The notes under the pieces are model-generated. The model was not told the origin of the DNA, searched no databases, and saw nothing but the letters and a program-made list of their open reading frames with translations. Positions 1-17,949 of a stretch of 64,000 bases of DNA are shown in pieces; positions within the stretch are counted from its first letter, which is position 1, and the number at the start of each line of letters is the position of its first letter. The stretch comes from Oleiagrimonas sp963747595 (lineage in GTDB: Bacteria; Pseudomonadota; Gammaproteobacteria; Xanthomonadales; Rhodanobacteraceae). The position numbers were made by a program, and so were the translations under genes. The stretch is from NCBI GenBank assembly GCA_963747595.1, contig CAVVFO010000002.1:992001-1056000 (forward strand), given 5' to 3'.

Positions 1-21
1 CAGTTGGTTGGTCGTCGCCAT
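1..21 (-). CDS. rpsL: 30S ribosomal protein S12, first codons only
   Basis: Only seven codons lie in the window, reading MATTNQL, which matches the N-terminus of ribosomal protein S12 of the 30S decoding centre. AGGA lies nine bases upstream of the ATG. The gene follows rpoC in the same direction, the usual gammaproteobacterial junction, normally continuing to rpsG, fusA and tuf. The call rests on seven residues plus synteny. Confidence 0.75.
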
Positions 22-46
22 GGATACTGATCCTAAGAAACACAAA

Positions 47-71
47 GGCAGACCGGTAAATCCGGCCTGCC
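47..71 (-). terminator. hairpin between rpoC and rpsL, attenuator-like
   Basis: On the minus strand a stem (GGCAG/CTGCC, one mismatch, CCGG/CCGG, five-base loop) is followed by a T-rich run, TTTGTGTTTCTT, just before the rpsL ribosome-binding site. It could partially terminate or process the rpoC-rpsL transcript. The tail is interrupted, so full termination is unlikely. Confidence 0.4.
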
Positions 72-141
72 AAGAAGCGGAAATGTAACACGCCCTGCAG
101 GCTTCATGCAAGCAGGAGCTGCCATCCGTGAGCTCGAACAC

Positions 142-161
142 GAGGCGCTTCCCTGCGCCTC
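142..161. other. GC-rich hairpin downstream of rpoC
   Basis: A seven-base-pair perfect stem, GAGGCGC/GCGCCTC with a six-base loop, lies 32 bases past the rpoC stop. A T run follows only on the plus strand, so on the transcribed minus strand it is more likely a 3' stabilising or processing hairpin than a terminator. Nothing else is seen between 22 and 192. Confidence 0.35.
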
Positions 162-192
162 TTTTCGTATGTGGTCGCTACGATCAGCCGGC

Positions 193-4419
<4,227 letters not shown>

Positions 4420-4483
4420 TTGAGTCTCCGATTTGGAGCTATGTCGGGCGCCAGGCGCCACCGTCCAAACGTTGCTGCTTTCA

Positions 4484-4510
4484 GGATCCGGGGCCCGAAG
4501 CCCCGGATCC
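4484..4510 (-). other. rpoB-rpoC intercistronic hairpin
   Basis: A perfect 11-base-pair stem (GGATCCGGGGC/GCCCCGGATCC, five-base loop) starts seven bases after the rpoB stop on the transcribed strand. No T run follows. It is most likely an mRNA-stabilising or processing element between the two polymerase genes. Confidence 0.5.
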
Positions 4511-4516
4511 CCGCCG

Positions 4517-8674
<4,158 letters not shown>

Positions 8675-8696
8675 GATCTGCTACCTGTGAAGGCTG

Positions 8697-8724
8697 GGGA
8701 ATCGGGATCCGGGAATCGGAAATC
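8697..8724. repeat. short tandem repeat, four 7-bp GGGAATC-type units
   Basis: Four consecutive units read GGGAATC, GGGATCC, GGGAATC, GGAAATC, in the rplL-rpoB gap 23 bases upstream of the rpoB start. Similar degenerate GGGAATCG strings are known from xanthomonad intergenic regions. No function is visible. Confidence 0.6.
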
Positions 8725-8901
8725 GGACAAACGCCGCTGCGTGCAGGGTTGGTCCGCTATCTGTTCGTCGATCCAAATTCCGCATTGTTTTTGGGGGTGG
8801 CCGGAATCGAACAATCCGGAATGCTGCATCAGCGAAAGCGCGATAGCGCCTTCAACGAGCCCCATTCCCGAATTCCCGTTCACGGCTTTTACAACGAGCA
8901 T

Positions 8902-8927
8902 AGCCCGGGGGCTTTCGCCCCCAGGCT
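8902..8927 (-). terminator. rplL-rpoB intergenic hairpin, attenuator or processing site
   Basis: Forty bases past the rplL stop, the transcribed strand folds into a GGGGGC/GCCCCC stem closing a GAAA tetraloop, extended by three further pairs below one mismatch. No T run follows. In E. coli the same gap holds a partial attenuator and an RNase III site that set the rplL:rpoB ratio, and this hairpin is the likely equivalent. The rest of 8675-8966 shows only the GGGAATC repeat. Confidence 0.55.
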
Positions 8928-8966
8928 TGCTTGACTCCATGTCGAGCATGCGGCGCGCAAAGCGCC

Positions 8967-9347
8967 TTACTTCAACTCGACGGTGGCGCCGGCTTCTTCG
9001 AGATCTTTCTTCAACTTGTCGGCGTCTTCCTTGCTGGCCGCTTCCTTCACCGTGGTCGGGGCACCTTCGACCATGTCCTTGGCCTCCTTCAGGCCCAGAC
9101 CGGTGATGGCACGCACGGCCTTGATGACCGACACCTTGTTGGAACCGATCGACGCCAGCACCACGTCGAATTCGGTCTGCTCTTCGGCGGCGGCGGCATC
9201 GCCACCAGCAGCCGGACCTGCGGCCATGGCGACCGGGGCGGCAGCGGAGACGCCGAACTTGTCTTCCATCGCCTTGACCAGCTCCATCACCTCGACGAGG
9301 GACTTGTCGGCGATCGCGTCGATGATCTGTTCGTTACTGAGAGACAT
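8967..9347 (-). CDS. rplL: 50S ribosomal protein L7/L12
   Basis: Stalk protein L7/L12, 126 residues, which recruits translational GTPases to the 50S subunit. The N-terminal dimerisation helices (MSLSNEQIIDAIADKSL) are followed by an Ala/Gly-rich hinge near residues 35-55 and the C-terminal domain with the factor-binding segment GLGLKEAKDMVEGAP. AGGAG precedes the ATG. It is partnered by L10, encoded 66 bases upstream, in the usual rplJL-rpoBC order. Confidence 0.99.
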   Translation of the reverse strand: MSLSNEQIIDAIADKSLVEVMELVKAMEDKFGVSAAAPVAMAAGPAAGGDAAAAEEQTEFDVVLASIGSNKVSVIKAVRAITGLGLKEAKDMVEGAPTTVKEAASKEDADKLKKDLEEAGATVELK

Positions 9348-9413
9348 TTGAGTTAACTCCTGGAAAAACCACTTGAACGGTTGTTATGTAGTGCCGATGG
9401 GCGAGAAGGCCTT

Positions 9414-9941
9414 TCAGGCGGCCTTCTTCTGTGAGCCGACCTGATTGAGCGCGCGCGCCAGTTGCGACGCGGGCTCGGCCATGACGCGAACCAGCTGCGT
9501 GGCCGGCTGGACCATGACACTGAGCAGCATGCTCAGTGCTTCATCGCGGGTCGGCAGCGAAGCCAGCACCTCAAGGTGCGAGCCTGGATACACTTTCCCG
9601 CCGATGGCCACGATCCTGGCCTGCAGCTTGTCATTGGCCTTGGCAAAATCCTTCACCAGTCGACCGGCGGCACCCGGATCTTCCACCGAGAAGGCATACA
9701 GCAGCGGACCGACCAGCTGGTCGGAGGTCCCTTCGTAATCGGTCCCTTCCACTGCCCGGCGAACCAGGGTGTTCTTCGCAACGCGAAGAAACACGCCGGA
9801 CTCGCGCGCCTTCTTGCGCAGCTCGGTGAGCTGCTCGACGGTCAAACCCAGATACTCGGCGGCAACCAGCGAATGCGCCGTGGCGGCCACGTTCGCCAAT
9901 TCGGCAACGACCTCTTTCTTCTGTGCAAGATTGAGCGGCAT
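9414..9941 (-). CDS. rplJ: 50S ribosomal protein L10
   Basis: L10 anchors the L7/L12 dimers to 23S rRNA; 175 residues. The start MPLNLAQKKEVVAELA is typical and follows a 327-base leader. The C-terminal helix (ASQLARALNQVGSQKKAA) is the L7/L12 docking region. In relatives, L10 complexed with L7/L12 represses its own mRNA by binding that leader. It is followed by rplL. Confidence 0.99.
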   Translation of the reverse strand: MPLNLAQKKEVVAELANVAATAHSLVAAEYLGLTVEQLTELRKKARESGVFLRVAKNTLVRRAVEGTDYEGTSDQLVGPLLYAFSVEDPGAAGRLVKDFAKANDKLQARIVAIGGKVYPGSHLEVLASLPTRDEALSMLLSVMVQPATQLVRVMAEPASQLARALNQVGSQKKAA

Positions 9942-10268
9942 TGCTTTCTCCGAATCCGGAGCCGGGCGCGTATCCTCGCGTTGCCGACTCCCAGCGTTTA
10001 TGGATCCACCTGCGTCCTTTCGGGATCCGTCGGCATCATCTTTGATGCCGTCTTGGTGGCCGTTCCAGGAAAACCTGTTCGGGCGTCACCATCTGCGCAG
10101 GCTGCGTGAGCGATTAAGGTTTGTCTGCGTGCTGCCGTTCGACATCGCGAGGATGCCAACGACCAACACGCGGATCCACCGCCTGCGGTCTTTGACGGCT
10201 CCGGCCATCTCTGGCCAGCGCCCCCAAAACCGTTCCGCGCCGAATCGAGCGATGGCGCGGCTCGTTCG
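9942..10268 (-). promoter_or_regulatory. L10 leader, probable autoregulatory region
   Basis: This 327-base gene-free stretch between rplA and rplJ occupies the place of the L10 leader RNA, where L10-L7/L12 binds to repress rplJL translation. On the transcribed strand several hairpins are visible, the clearest a perfect seven-base-pair stem GGCATCA/TGATGCC at 10032-10049, with another around 10202-10215. I cannot assign the kink-turn binding site by eye; the call rests on position and structure. Confidence 0.55.
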
Positions 10269-10976
10269 TTACTTGCCGGCAGCCGCCAGCGTGGAGGTGT
10301 CCACGGAAACACCGAGACCCATGGTGCTGGAGACAGAGACCTTTTGCAGATACTGGCCCTTGGCTGCGGACGGCTTGGCCTTCAGCAGATCGGCGACCAG
10401 CATGTTCAGGTTGTCGGCCAGGCTGGAGACTTCGAAATCCGCCTTGCCGATGGTGGCGTGAATGATGCCCGCCTTGTCGTTGCGGAACTTCACCTGTCCG
10501 GCCTTGGCGTTCTTCACTGCCGTTTCCACGTCCGTGGCGACCGAGCCGTCCTTCGGATTGGGCATCAGGCCGCGCGGGCCCAGCAACTGACCCAGCTTGC
10601 CGACCACACGCATGGCATCCGGCGTGGCGATCACGCGACCGAAGCTGAGATCGCCGCCCTGCATCTGTTCGGCCAGATCCTCCATGCCGACGGCATCGGC
10701 GCCGGCGGCCTTGGCCGCTTCGGCTTTCTCGCCAGCCGGGCAGAACACCGCCACGCGCACCGTCTTGCCGGTACCATGCGGCAGCAGCGACGAGCCGCGC
10801 ACGCCCTGATCGGACTTGCGCGCGTCGATGCCCAGACGCACGGAGACGTCGATCGATTCGACGAACTTCGCCTTGGCGTTGTCCTTGATGATGGTCAGCG
10901 CCTCGTCCAGAGGATAGGTCTTGCCCGGCTCGACCAGGCCCTGCATCGTCTTGAAACGTTTCGTGAGCTTTGCCAT
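10269..10976 (-). CDS. rplA: 50S ribosomal protein L1
   Basis: L1 of the 50S E-site stalk, 235 residues, starting MAKLTKRFKTMQGL. The conserved RNA-binding segment GTGKTVRVAVF and the GPRGLMPNPK motif are both present. It lies three bases downstream of rplK, the usual L11-L1 operon. In relatives L1 represses this operon by binding the rplK leader. Confidence 0.99.
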   Translation of the reverse strand: MAKLTKRFKTMQGLVEPGKTYPLDEALTIIKDNAKAKFVESIDVSVRLGIDARKSDQGVRGSSLLPHGTGKTVRVAVFCPAGEKAEAAKAAGADAVGMEDLAEQMQGGDLSFGRVIATPDAMRVVGKLGQLLGPRGLMPNPKDGSVATDVETAVKNAKAGQVKFRNDKAGIIHATIGKADFEVSSLADNLNMLVADLLKAKPSAAKGQYLQKVSVSSTMGLGVSVDTSTLAAAGK

Positions 10977-10979
10977 GTC

Positions 10980-11408
10980 TTAGTCCTCCACCACCAGGCC
11001 CATGCTGCGCGCGCTACCGGCAATGGTGCGCACCGCGGCATCCAGATCCGCCGACGTCAGGTCGGGCTCCTTGGATTTGGCAATCTCCTCGAGCTGGGCA
11101 CGACTCACCTTGCCGACCTTGTCGCTGTTCGGTTTGGCAGAGCCCTTTTTCACGCCCGTCGCCTTCTTCAGCAGGATGCTGGCGGGCGGCGTCTTGGTGA
11201 TGAAGGTGAAGCTGCGGTCGGAATAGACCGTGATCACGGTGGGAATCGGCAGACCCGGCTCCATTTTCTGCGTGGCAGCATTGAACGCCTTGCAGAACTC
11301 CATGATGTTCAGGCCCCGCTGACCCAGCGCCGGGCCTACGGGCGGCGACGGATTGGCCTGTCCGGCCTTGACCTGCAGCTTGATGTATCCGGTGATCTTC
11401 TTTGCCAT
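10980..11408 (-). CDS. rplK: 50S ribosomal protein L11
   Basis: L11, 142 residues, of the GTPase-associated centre, needed for RelA-dependent stringent signalling. The N-terminus MAKKITGYIKLQVKAGQANP carries the conserved proline-rich switch (PSPPVGPALGQRG). The C-terminal rRNA-binding domain ends near GSARSMGLVVED. It is the first gene of the rplKA unit, with a promoter-like sequence and leader hairpin upstream. Confidence 0.99.
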   Translation of the reverse strand: MAKKITGYIKLQVKAGQANPSPPVGPALGQRGLNIMEFCKAFNAATQKMEPGLPIPTVITVYSDRSFTFITKTPPASILLKKATGVKKGSAKPNSDKVGKVSRAQLEEIAKSKEPDLTSADLDAAVRTIAGSARSMGLVVED

Positions 11409-11509
11409 TACGTTATCCTCGCGAGTTCGAACGCCTCAGACGGCTCCTCGCTGTACGTCATCATCCCTGTCGCTGGGCAGCGCGCATCCGGCGCGCCTTG
11501 AAACGCGGA

Positions 11510-11537
11510 CACGCCGGGTCAGAATGACTCCGGCGTG
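11510..11537 (-). promoter_or_regulatory. rplK leader hairpin
   Basis: A perfect eight-base-pair stem (CACGCCGG/CCGGCGTG, 12-base loop) lies in the mRNA leader about 100 bases before rplK. It may belong to the L1 autoregulatory leader, but no specific L1 site could be recognised. Confidence 0.35.
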
Positions 11538-11545
11538 AACCGTGC

Positions 11546-11574
11546 AGTATACGTGTTGAACGGGGCTCAAGCAA
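11546..11574 (-). promoter_or_regulatory. predicted promoter of rplK-rplA
   Basis: On the minus strand TTGCTT and TATACT are separated by 17 bases, about 140 bases upstream of rplK. The -10 matches five of six consensus positions and the -35 three. The -35 overlaps a six-base-pair hairpin (GGGGCT/AGCCCC, 11562-11579) that could also help end nusG transcription. Confidence 0.5.
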
Positions 11575-11595
11575 GCCCCATGCCGATCCCCAGGA

Positions 11596-12156
11596 TCAGG
11601 ATTTCTCCACCTGACCGAATTCCAGCTCGACCGGCGTGGAGCGTCCGAAAATGAGCACGGCCACGCGCAGCCGGCTCTTTTCGTAGTTCACTTCCTCGAC
11701 CACGCCGTTGAAATCGTTGAACGGACCGTCGATTACGCGGACCATCTCGCCCGGCTCGAACAGAACCTTCGGGCGCGGCTTTTCCACGCCCTCACGCACG
11801 CGGCTCAGGATGGTATCCGCCTCGCTGTCGCGAATCGGCATCGGACGATCGGCGGTGCCGCCGATGAAGCCCATCACCTTCGGCGTCTCCTTCACCAGAT
11901 GCCAGCACTCATCGTCGATGCGCGGCGCCTTGCCCTCGGTGCTTGTCTCGATCTGCACCAGCACATAGCCGGGGAAGAACTTGCGCTCACTGCGGCGTTT
12001 CTGCCCGCCGCGCATTTCCACGACTTCCTCGGTCGGCACCAGCACCTCGCCGAACTTCGCTTCCATGCCCTCGCGCTCGATGCGCTCCTCGAGAGCCCGT
12101 TTGACCTTGTGTTCAAAGCCGGAATAGGCGTGAACGACGTACCAGCGTGTGCTCAT
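11596..12156 (-). CDS. nusG: transcription termination/antitermination factor NusG
   Basis: NusG, 186 residues, binds RNA polymerase and couples it to ribosomes or Rho. The NGN domain starts MSTRWYVVHAYSGFEHKV and the C-terminal KOW domain carries VRVIDGPFNDFNGVVEEV. It lies eight bases downstream of secE, the conserved secE-nusG pair. Confidence 0.99.
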   Translation of the reverse strand: MSTRWYVVHAYSGFEHKVKRALEERIEREGMEAKFGEVLVPTEEVVEMRGGQKRRSERKFFPGYVLVQIETSTEGKAPRIDDECWHLVKETPKVMGFIGGTADRPMPIRDSEADTILSRVREGVEKPRPKVLFEPGEMVRVIDGPFNDFNGVVEEVNYEKSRLRVAVLIFGRSTPVELEFGQVEKS

Positions 12157-12164
12157 GCCCTACC

Positions 12165-12557
12165 TCACTTGCTCAGATTCAACAGCCAATCGAGCACGAC
12201 CGTCTTCAGGATCAAGTCGATCGCACCAAGGATCAGCGAAAGAAGCACCGTCACGCCGAGAATGATCAGCGTGGTCTTCACGGTCTCGTCGCGCGTCGGC
12301 CAGACCACCTTGCGCATCTCGAACTGCGACTCGGCCAGATAATTGCGCGTGCGCCGGCCCAGCTCGGTGAATGCGGCGATGGCGACGGCCACTACCAGCA
12401 CTGCGACCAGGCCCAGTACGCGCACGACCTGAACGACGTTCGGATACCAGTAGAAAGCAAAAACGCCCGCAACCACCAGCAACCCGGCAAGGGTCAACTT
12501 GGCGATATCGCCGGCATTCGAGCCGCTCACCTTTGCTTGTTGCGCTTTCGCGTTCAT
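12165..12557 (-). CDS. secE: preprotein translocase subunit SecE
   Basis: Small subunit of the SecYEG translocon, 130 residues, with three membrane segments (about 19-37, 42-62 and 95-118), as in other gammaproteobacterial SecE. The conserved amphipathic stretch FEMRKVVWPTRDETVKTT precedes the last segment. It lies directly downstream of tRNA-Trp and upstream of nusG. Confidence 0.97.
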   Translation of the reverse strand: MNAKAQQAKVSGSNAGDIAKLTLAGLLVVAGVFAFYWYPNVVQVVRVLGLVAVLVVAVAIAAFTELGRRTRNYLAESQFEMRKVVWPTRDETVKTTLIILGVTVLLSLILGAIDLILKTVVLDWLLNLSK

Positions 12558-12570
12558 GCGTTCCCGAAGA

Positions 12571-12646
<76 letters not shown>

Positions 12647-12674
12647 GTATTTATGTCGCCCTCCCTGACGACAA

Positions 12675-12700
12675 AGATCAAACCGGCATCCATGCCGGAC
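12675..12700 (-). terminator. possible terminator downstream of tuf
   Basis: On the minus strand a perfect six-base-pair stem CCGGCA/TGCCGG with a four-base loop is followed by TTTGATCTTT. It lies 134 bases past the tuf stop and just before tRNA-Trp. The broken T run suggests partial termination. Nothing else is recognised between 12647 and 12833. Confidence 0.45.
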
Positions 12701-12833
12701 TATTCATAAAAGCGCCGACCCAGACAGGTTTGAGGCAAATTCAGCCTGAATGTCATCCGGCGAAAGAACAGAGAATGGCTCCAAATCGCGGACGCTTTAG
12801 CTCGTTCGCCCGCCCTTCCCCCAATCTCGGCTG

Positions 12834-14024
<1,191 letters not shown>

Positions 14025-14088
14025 ACGTGACAAACCCCGGTGGATTCGAAAAAAGAATGGCAGCTGAGGCGCTACCGCACCTGACAAA

Positions 14089-14164
<76 letters not shown>

Positions 14165-14197
14165 AGCTTTCCAAAAAAGCAGCGCCCGGCGGGACAA

Positions 14198-14271
<74 letters not shown>

Positions 14272-14357
14272 CCAGCGGGTACATCTCCCGACCCCGCAAG
14301 CGAAACTCCGACGCCTGCGTACTCCGGATTTTTCGACCAGCCCGACCGCAATCGAGA

Positions 14358-14443
14358 TGGTGGAGGGAGGTGGATTCGAACCACCGAAGGCGTAAGCCAG
14401 CAGATTTACAGTCTGCCCCCGTTGGCCGCTTGGGTATCCCTCC
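14358..14443 (-). tRNA. tRNA-Tyr (GTA)
   Basis: An 86-base class II tRNA with a long variable arm, acceptor GGAGGGA/TCCCTCC, discriminator A, encoded CCA and anticodon GTA in the loop CTGTAAA. It is the first gene of the tRNA-tuf unit. Confidence 0.97.
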
Positions 14444-14586
14444 AGCAAAAAAGTTGCTACTGCTGAAATCGTCTTGCTTTTGACCGTGTCTGTCGCCGTA
14501 ACCGTACAGTGGATGACCGGCGTGAATGCGCCATTTCCCAGCCTGTTCCGCCGCCCCTCGGGGCATTCCCGCGACAAAGAACGGCC

Positions 14587-14615
14587 ATTTTCGCGGGCGC
14601 CTGCAAGGCTGTCAA
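14587..14615 (-). promoter_or_regulatory. strong sigma-70 promoter of the tRNA-Tyr-Gly-Thr-tuf operon
   Basis: On the minus strand a perfect TTGACA and GAAAAT are exactly 17 bases apart, about 140 bases upstream of tRNA-Tyr. A GC-rich stretch follows the -10, as is common in stringently controlled stable-RNA promoters. Nothing else is seen between 14444 and 14653. Confidence 0.7.
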
Positions 14616-14653
14616 TACCCCAGGCGCTGCTTTGCCCTGCAGAACCACCTGAA

Positions 14654-15148
14654 TCACTCCGATTTTGGCGCGCCGCGGTAGTCTGCGCCCTGCGCCTGCA
14701 TTTGCGTGGACAGCTCCTTCAGCTTGCGCGCATAGGTTTGCAACTGACGCTCGTGCGCGTCGCGCGGCTCCCACGCCGGCACCGGCATCGGGCTACCGTT
14801 CGGTGCATCCAGCGCCACGAACACGATCACGCAACTGGTCGCAAGACGCTCACCAGCGGCCTTCGGATCGCGTGCACACACATCCACGGCAAAATGCATG
14901 CTCGAGGTGCCGGTATGAATCAGCCGTGCATGCACGCTGACCAGGTCGCCGATCAGTATCGGCGCAACGAAACGGATGCCACACACGGCCACGGTGACGC
15001 AATAAGCGCCACTCCACCCGGCCGCCCCGGCGTAGCCGGCCTGGTCGATCCATTTCATCACCATGCCGCCGTGCACCTTGCCGCCGAAATTGACGTCGGT
15101 GGGTTCGGCGAGAAAGCGAAAAGTGACCTGATGCTGCTGGCCGGACAC
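14654..15148 (-). CDS. acyl-CoA thioesterase, hotdog fold (YciA/BFIT-like)
   Basis: Predicted cytosolic thioester hydrolase of the acyl-CoA hydrolase family, 164 residues. The hallmark segment FGGKVHGGMVMKWIDQAGY is the active-site turn and helix of hotdog thioesterases, and the NFGGKVHGG glycines are intact. The start is GTG at 15148, with GAGGGG six bases upstream; a much longer frame overlapping ychF is rejected. It begins 11 bases after the ychF stop, so it is probably co-transcribed. Substrate chain length cannot be told from sequence. Confidence 0.85.
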   Translation of the reverse strand: MSGQQHQVTFRFLAEPTDVNFGGKVHGGMVMKWIDQAGYAGAAGWSGAYCVTVAVCGIRFVAPILIGDLVSVHARLIHTGTSSMHFAVDVCARDPKAAGERLATSCVIVFVALDAPNGSPMPVPAWEPRDAHERQLQTYARKLKELSTQMQAQGADYRGAPKSE

Positions 15149-15159
15149 GACAGGCCCCT

Positions 15160-16251
15160 CTAGACGTTGAAGCGGAAATGCAGCACGTCGCCCTCGCGGA
15201 CGATGTAGTCCTTGCCTTCCAGGCGCAGACGCCCCGCTTCCTTGGCGCCGGCCTCGCCCTGATACTTGATGAAGTCGTCGAACCCGACCGTCTCCGCGCG
15301 GATGAAGCCTTTCTCGAAATCGGTATGGATGACGGCGGCGGCCTGCGGCGCGGTCGAACCTCGCTTCACGGTCCACGCGCGCACCTCCTTTTCACCCGCG
15401 GTGAAATAGGTCTGCAGGCCCAGCAGCTTGTATCCGGCATTGATGACGCGATCCAGCCCCGGTTCGCTCAGGCCCAGATCCGCCAGGAATTCATCCCGGT
15501 CGGCAGCATCCAGCTGCACCAGCTCTTCCTCGATGGCCGCACATACCGGCACCACCTCAGCGCCCTCCGCGGCTGCCCGTGCACGTACTGCATCCAGATG
15601 CGGATTGCCCTCGAAGCCGTCCTCGCGCACATTGGCGATGTACAGCAACGGCTTGAGTGTGAGCAGGAACATGTCGCGCACCACGGCACGCTCCTCGTCG
15701 TCCAGCTCCACGGAACGCGCCGGTCGGCCTTCCCCCAGGGCCTGCGCCAGCTTTTCCAGCACCGGCTTGCGTGCCAGAGCATCCTTGTCGTTGGCCTTGG
15801 CAGCGCGCTGCGCGCGATCCAGTGCCCGCTCCACGGATTCCAGATCGGCCAGCGCCAGCTCCGTGTCGATGGTCTCGATATCGGCCACCGGATCCACCTT
15901 GCCGGCCACGTGCACGATATCGCCGTGCTCGAAGCAGCGCACCACGTGCGTGATCGCGTCCACCTCGCGGATGTGGGCCAGGAACTTGTTGCCCAGACCC
16001 TCGCCCTTGGATGCCCCGGCGACCAGCCCGGCGATGTCGACGAACTCGATGGAGGTGGGAATGATCTTCTGCGGCTTGACGATATCGGCCAGCTGCTGCA
16101 GGCGCGGATCCGGCACCGGCACCACGCCGACGTTTGGGTCGATCGTGCAAAACGGGAAATTGGCCGCTGCAATGCCTGCCTTGGTCAGCGCATTGAACAG
16201 GGTGGACTTGCCGACATTGGGCAGGCCGACGATGCCGCATTTGATGCCCAT
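15160..16251 (-). CDS. ychF: redox-regulated ATPase/GTPase YchF (OLA1 family)
   Basis: Ribosome-associated P-loop ATPase, 363 residues, the same length as E. coli YchF. The start MGIKCGIVGLPNVGKSTLFN is chosen over a longer frame. The Walker A GLPNVGKS is at residues 9-16. The G4 position reads NVRE instead of NKxD, which explains the ATP preference of the family. The C-terminal TGS domain ends in YIVREGDVLHFRFNV. It lies downstream of pth, a common pairing. Confidence 0.98.
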   Translation of the reverse strand: MGIKCGIVGLPNVGKSTLFNALTKAGIAAANFPFCTIDPNVGVVPVPDPRLQQLADIVKPQKIIPTSIEFVDIAGLVAGASKGEGLGNKFLAHIREVDAITHVVRCFEHGDIVHVAGKVDPVADIETIDTELALADLESVERALDRAQRAAKANDKDALARKPVLEKLAQALGEGRPARSVELDDEERAVVRDMFLLTLKPLLYIANVREDGFEGNPHLDAVRARAAAEGAEVVPVCAAIEEELVQLDAADRDEFLADLGLSEPGLDRVINAGYKLLGLQTYFTAGEKEVRAWTVKRGSTAPQAAAVIHTDFEKGFIRAETVGFDDFIKYQGEAGAKEAGRLRLEGKDYIVREGDVLHFRFNV

Positions 16252-16435
16252 GGGTGAAACTCCTGACGTGTTCGGAACTCGGAAGCTTGTTGCCACCCGC
16301 GTCATGGGCAAGCAAAGCTCACTCAACTATTCCCGCAAACTGCATTCGTGGGTGGCGAGGCATCCAACCGCGGACGCTGCGGGACACTTGCACACTGCCC
16401 TTCGATACCTCAGGGCGAACGGTTTTCCATGAGCG

Positions 16436-16455
16436 GTCCCGGCAACAGCCGGGAC
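16436..16455 (-). other. hairpin downstream of pth
   Basis: A perfect eight-base-pair stem GTCCCGGC/GCCGGGAC with a four-base loop lies 24 bases past the pth stop. No T run follows, so a terminator role is doubtful; it may protect the pth mRNA end. Confidence 0.35.
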
Positions 16456-16478
16456 TCGCGGCGATTAGGCGTGCACAC

Positions 16479-17084
16479 TTAGTTCCGGGCCCCGGATCCC
16501 GCGGCCCGGGAACATGTATGCAGGCGCTTCATGGCCTCTTCCATTCGACCGGCGACCATCAGGTCCAGCTGATCAGCCGCCTCGCGAATGCCATCAAGCA
16601 TGGCATCTTCATCCTGCGCAGATGGCCGCCCCAGCACCCAGGGAGTGACGGCATCACGGTGACCGGGATGACCGATACCGATGCGCAGCCGATAGAAACG
16701 GCCGTGGCCCAGGTGACGCTTGATGTCGCGCAGGCCGTTCTGGCCGCCGTGACCGCCATCGAATTTCAGACGCACGGTCCCGGGCGGAAGATCCAGGTCG
16801 TCGTGCACCACCAGACACTGCTCCGGCTCGATCTTGTAGTAACGCAACGCGGACGCCACGGCGATACCGCTCTTGTTCATGTAGGTCATCGGCTTGAGCA
16901 GCCAGACCTGTTCGCCTGCCAGACGCACGCGACAGGCATCACCATGCAGCTTCGATGCTGCAGAGAACCGTTCGCCCTCGGCATGGGCCAGCGCATCGAC
17001 GAACAGAAACCCGGCATTGTGCCGGGTCTGCAGGTATTCGGCCCCGGGGTTGCCCAGACCGACGATAAGACGGATACCGGACAT
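16479..17084 (-). CDS. pth: peptidyl-tRNA hydrolase
   Basis: Hydrolyses the ester bond of stalled peptidyl-tRNAs to recycle tRNA; 201 residues. The N-terminus IRLIVGLGNPGAEY holds the substrate asparagine N12, and the catalytic histidine is H22 in TRHNAGF. The segments PMTYMNKSG and VHDDLDLPPG are the other family signatures, the latter with the catalytic aspartate. It lies between rplY and ychF, the standard order. Confidence 0.98.
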   Translation of the reverse strand: MSGIRLIVGLGNPGAEYLQTRHNAGFLFVDALAHAEGERFSAASKLHGDACRVRLAGEQVWLLKPMTYMNKSGIAVASALRYYKIEPEQCLVVHDDLDLPPGTVRLKFDGGHGGQNGLRDIKRHLGHGRFYRLRIGIGHPGHRDAVTPWVLGRPSAQDEDAMLDGIREAADQLDLMVAGRMEEAMKRLHTCSRAAGSGARN

Positions 17085-17129
17085 GAGCGAACCGGATCAG
17101 GCCGGCGCACGCTGCGCCGGCCCAATGGC

Positions 17130-17819
17130 TCAGTCCTTGTCGCCTTCGGACCCGGACGCCTCGTCACCGGAGCCCCCGGACTCGGCACCGGCCGCATCCT
17201 CGCCCTCGGCCTCGCTTGCGGTCTCCGCATCATCGGACAGCGCGCGCACCTTGTTGACGGTGACCACGGTGAGGTCGTGACCATGGCTGAGTTCGACCAG
17301 CTCGATCCCCTCGGGCAGCGTCAGGTCGGACATGTGGATGTTGTCGCCTTCTTCCAGCGCCCCGAGGTCCACCTCGATGTACTCGGGCAGGTTGGACGGC
17401 AGACAGGAGATTTCCACTTCGACGATACGGTGCGAAACCATCAGGTCCGCAGCCTTGTGCGCCGGCGACTTGTCCTGGTTGAGGAAGTGCAGCGGCACCT
17501 CGGTGCGGATGGCTTCCTTCTCGTTGATGCGCAGGAAGTCCATGTGCAGCATCTGCGGCTTGAACGGATGCTTCTGCCAGTCGCGCAGCAGCACTTTCTG
17601 CGGCGCACCATCATCGATCTTCAAATCGAGGATGGAGGAGAAGAACCACTCGTGCTTGGCCAGCTGCAACACGATGCGGTGCTCGAGCTGGATGCTCTGC
17701 GGATCCTTCTTGCCGCCATAGACGACAGCCGGTACCTGACCCGCACGACGCAGGCGGCGGCTCGCACCTTTCCCCTCGTCCGTACGGCTCTGGACCGATA
17801 CTTCGTGAATCATTGCCAT
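17130..17819 (-). CDS. rplY: 50S ribosomal protein L25/general stress protein Ctc
   Basis: Binds 5S rRNA in the 50S central protuberance. At 229 residues it is the long Ctc form, with the L25 domain (about 1-95, start MAMIHEVSVQSRTDEGKGAS) plus the TL5/CTC beta domain. An acidic, low-complexity tail rich in E, D, G and S fills roughly the last 30 residues. A second ATG two codons in is possible. It lies 130 bases downstream of prs and 45 bases upstream of pth. Confidence 0.97.
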   Translation of the reverse strand: MAMIHEVSVQSRTDEGKGASRRLRRAGQVPAVVYGGKKDPQSIQLEHRIVLQLAKHEWFFSSILDLKIDDGAPQKVLLRDWQKHPFKPQMLHMDFLRINEKEAIRTEVPLHFLNQDKSPAHKAADLMVSHRIVEVEISCLPSNLPEYIEVDLGALEEGDNIHMSDLTLPEGIELVELSHGHDLTVVTVNKVRALSDDAETASEAEGEDAAGAESGGSGDEASGSEGDKD

Positions 17820-17949
17820 GACCTTGCCTTCTGGGTTTGCATGAACCGCCTCACGGCGGCGTTGAAGGCTTCCCCGCGACCAGGGAAGCGCATATGAGAC
17901 TCGTGAACCCGCCGCGCAAAATGCGGCGACTCAGCCGAGCAGTTTATCA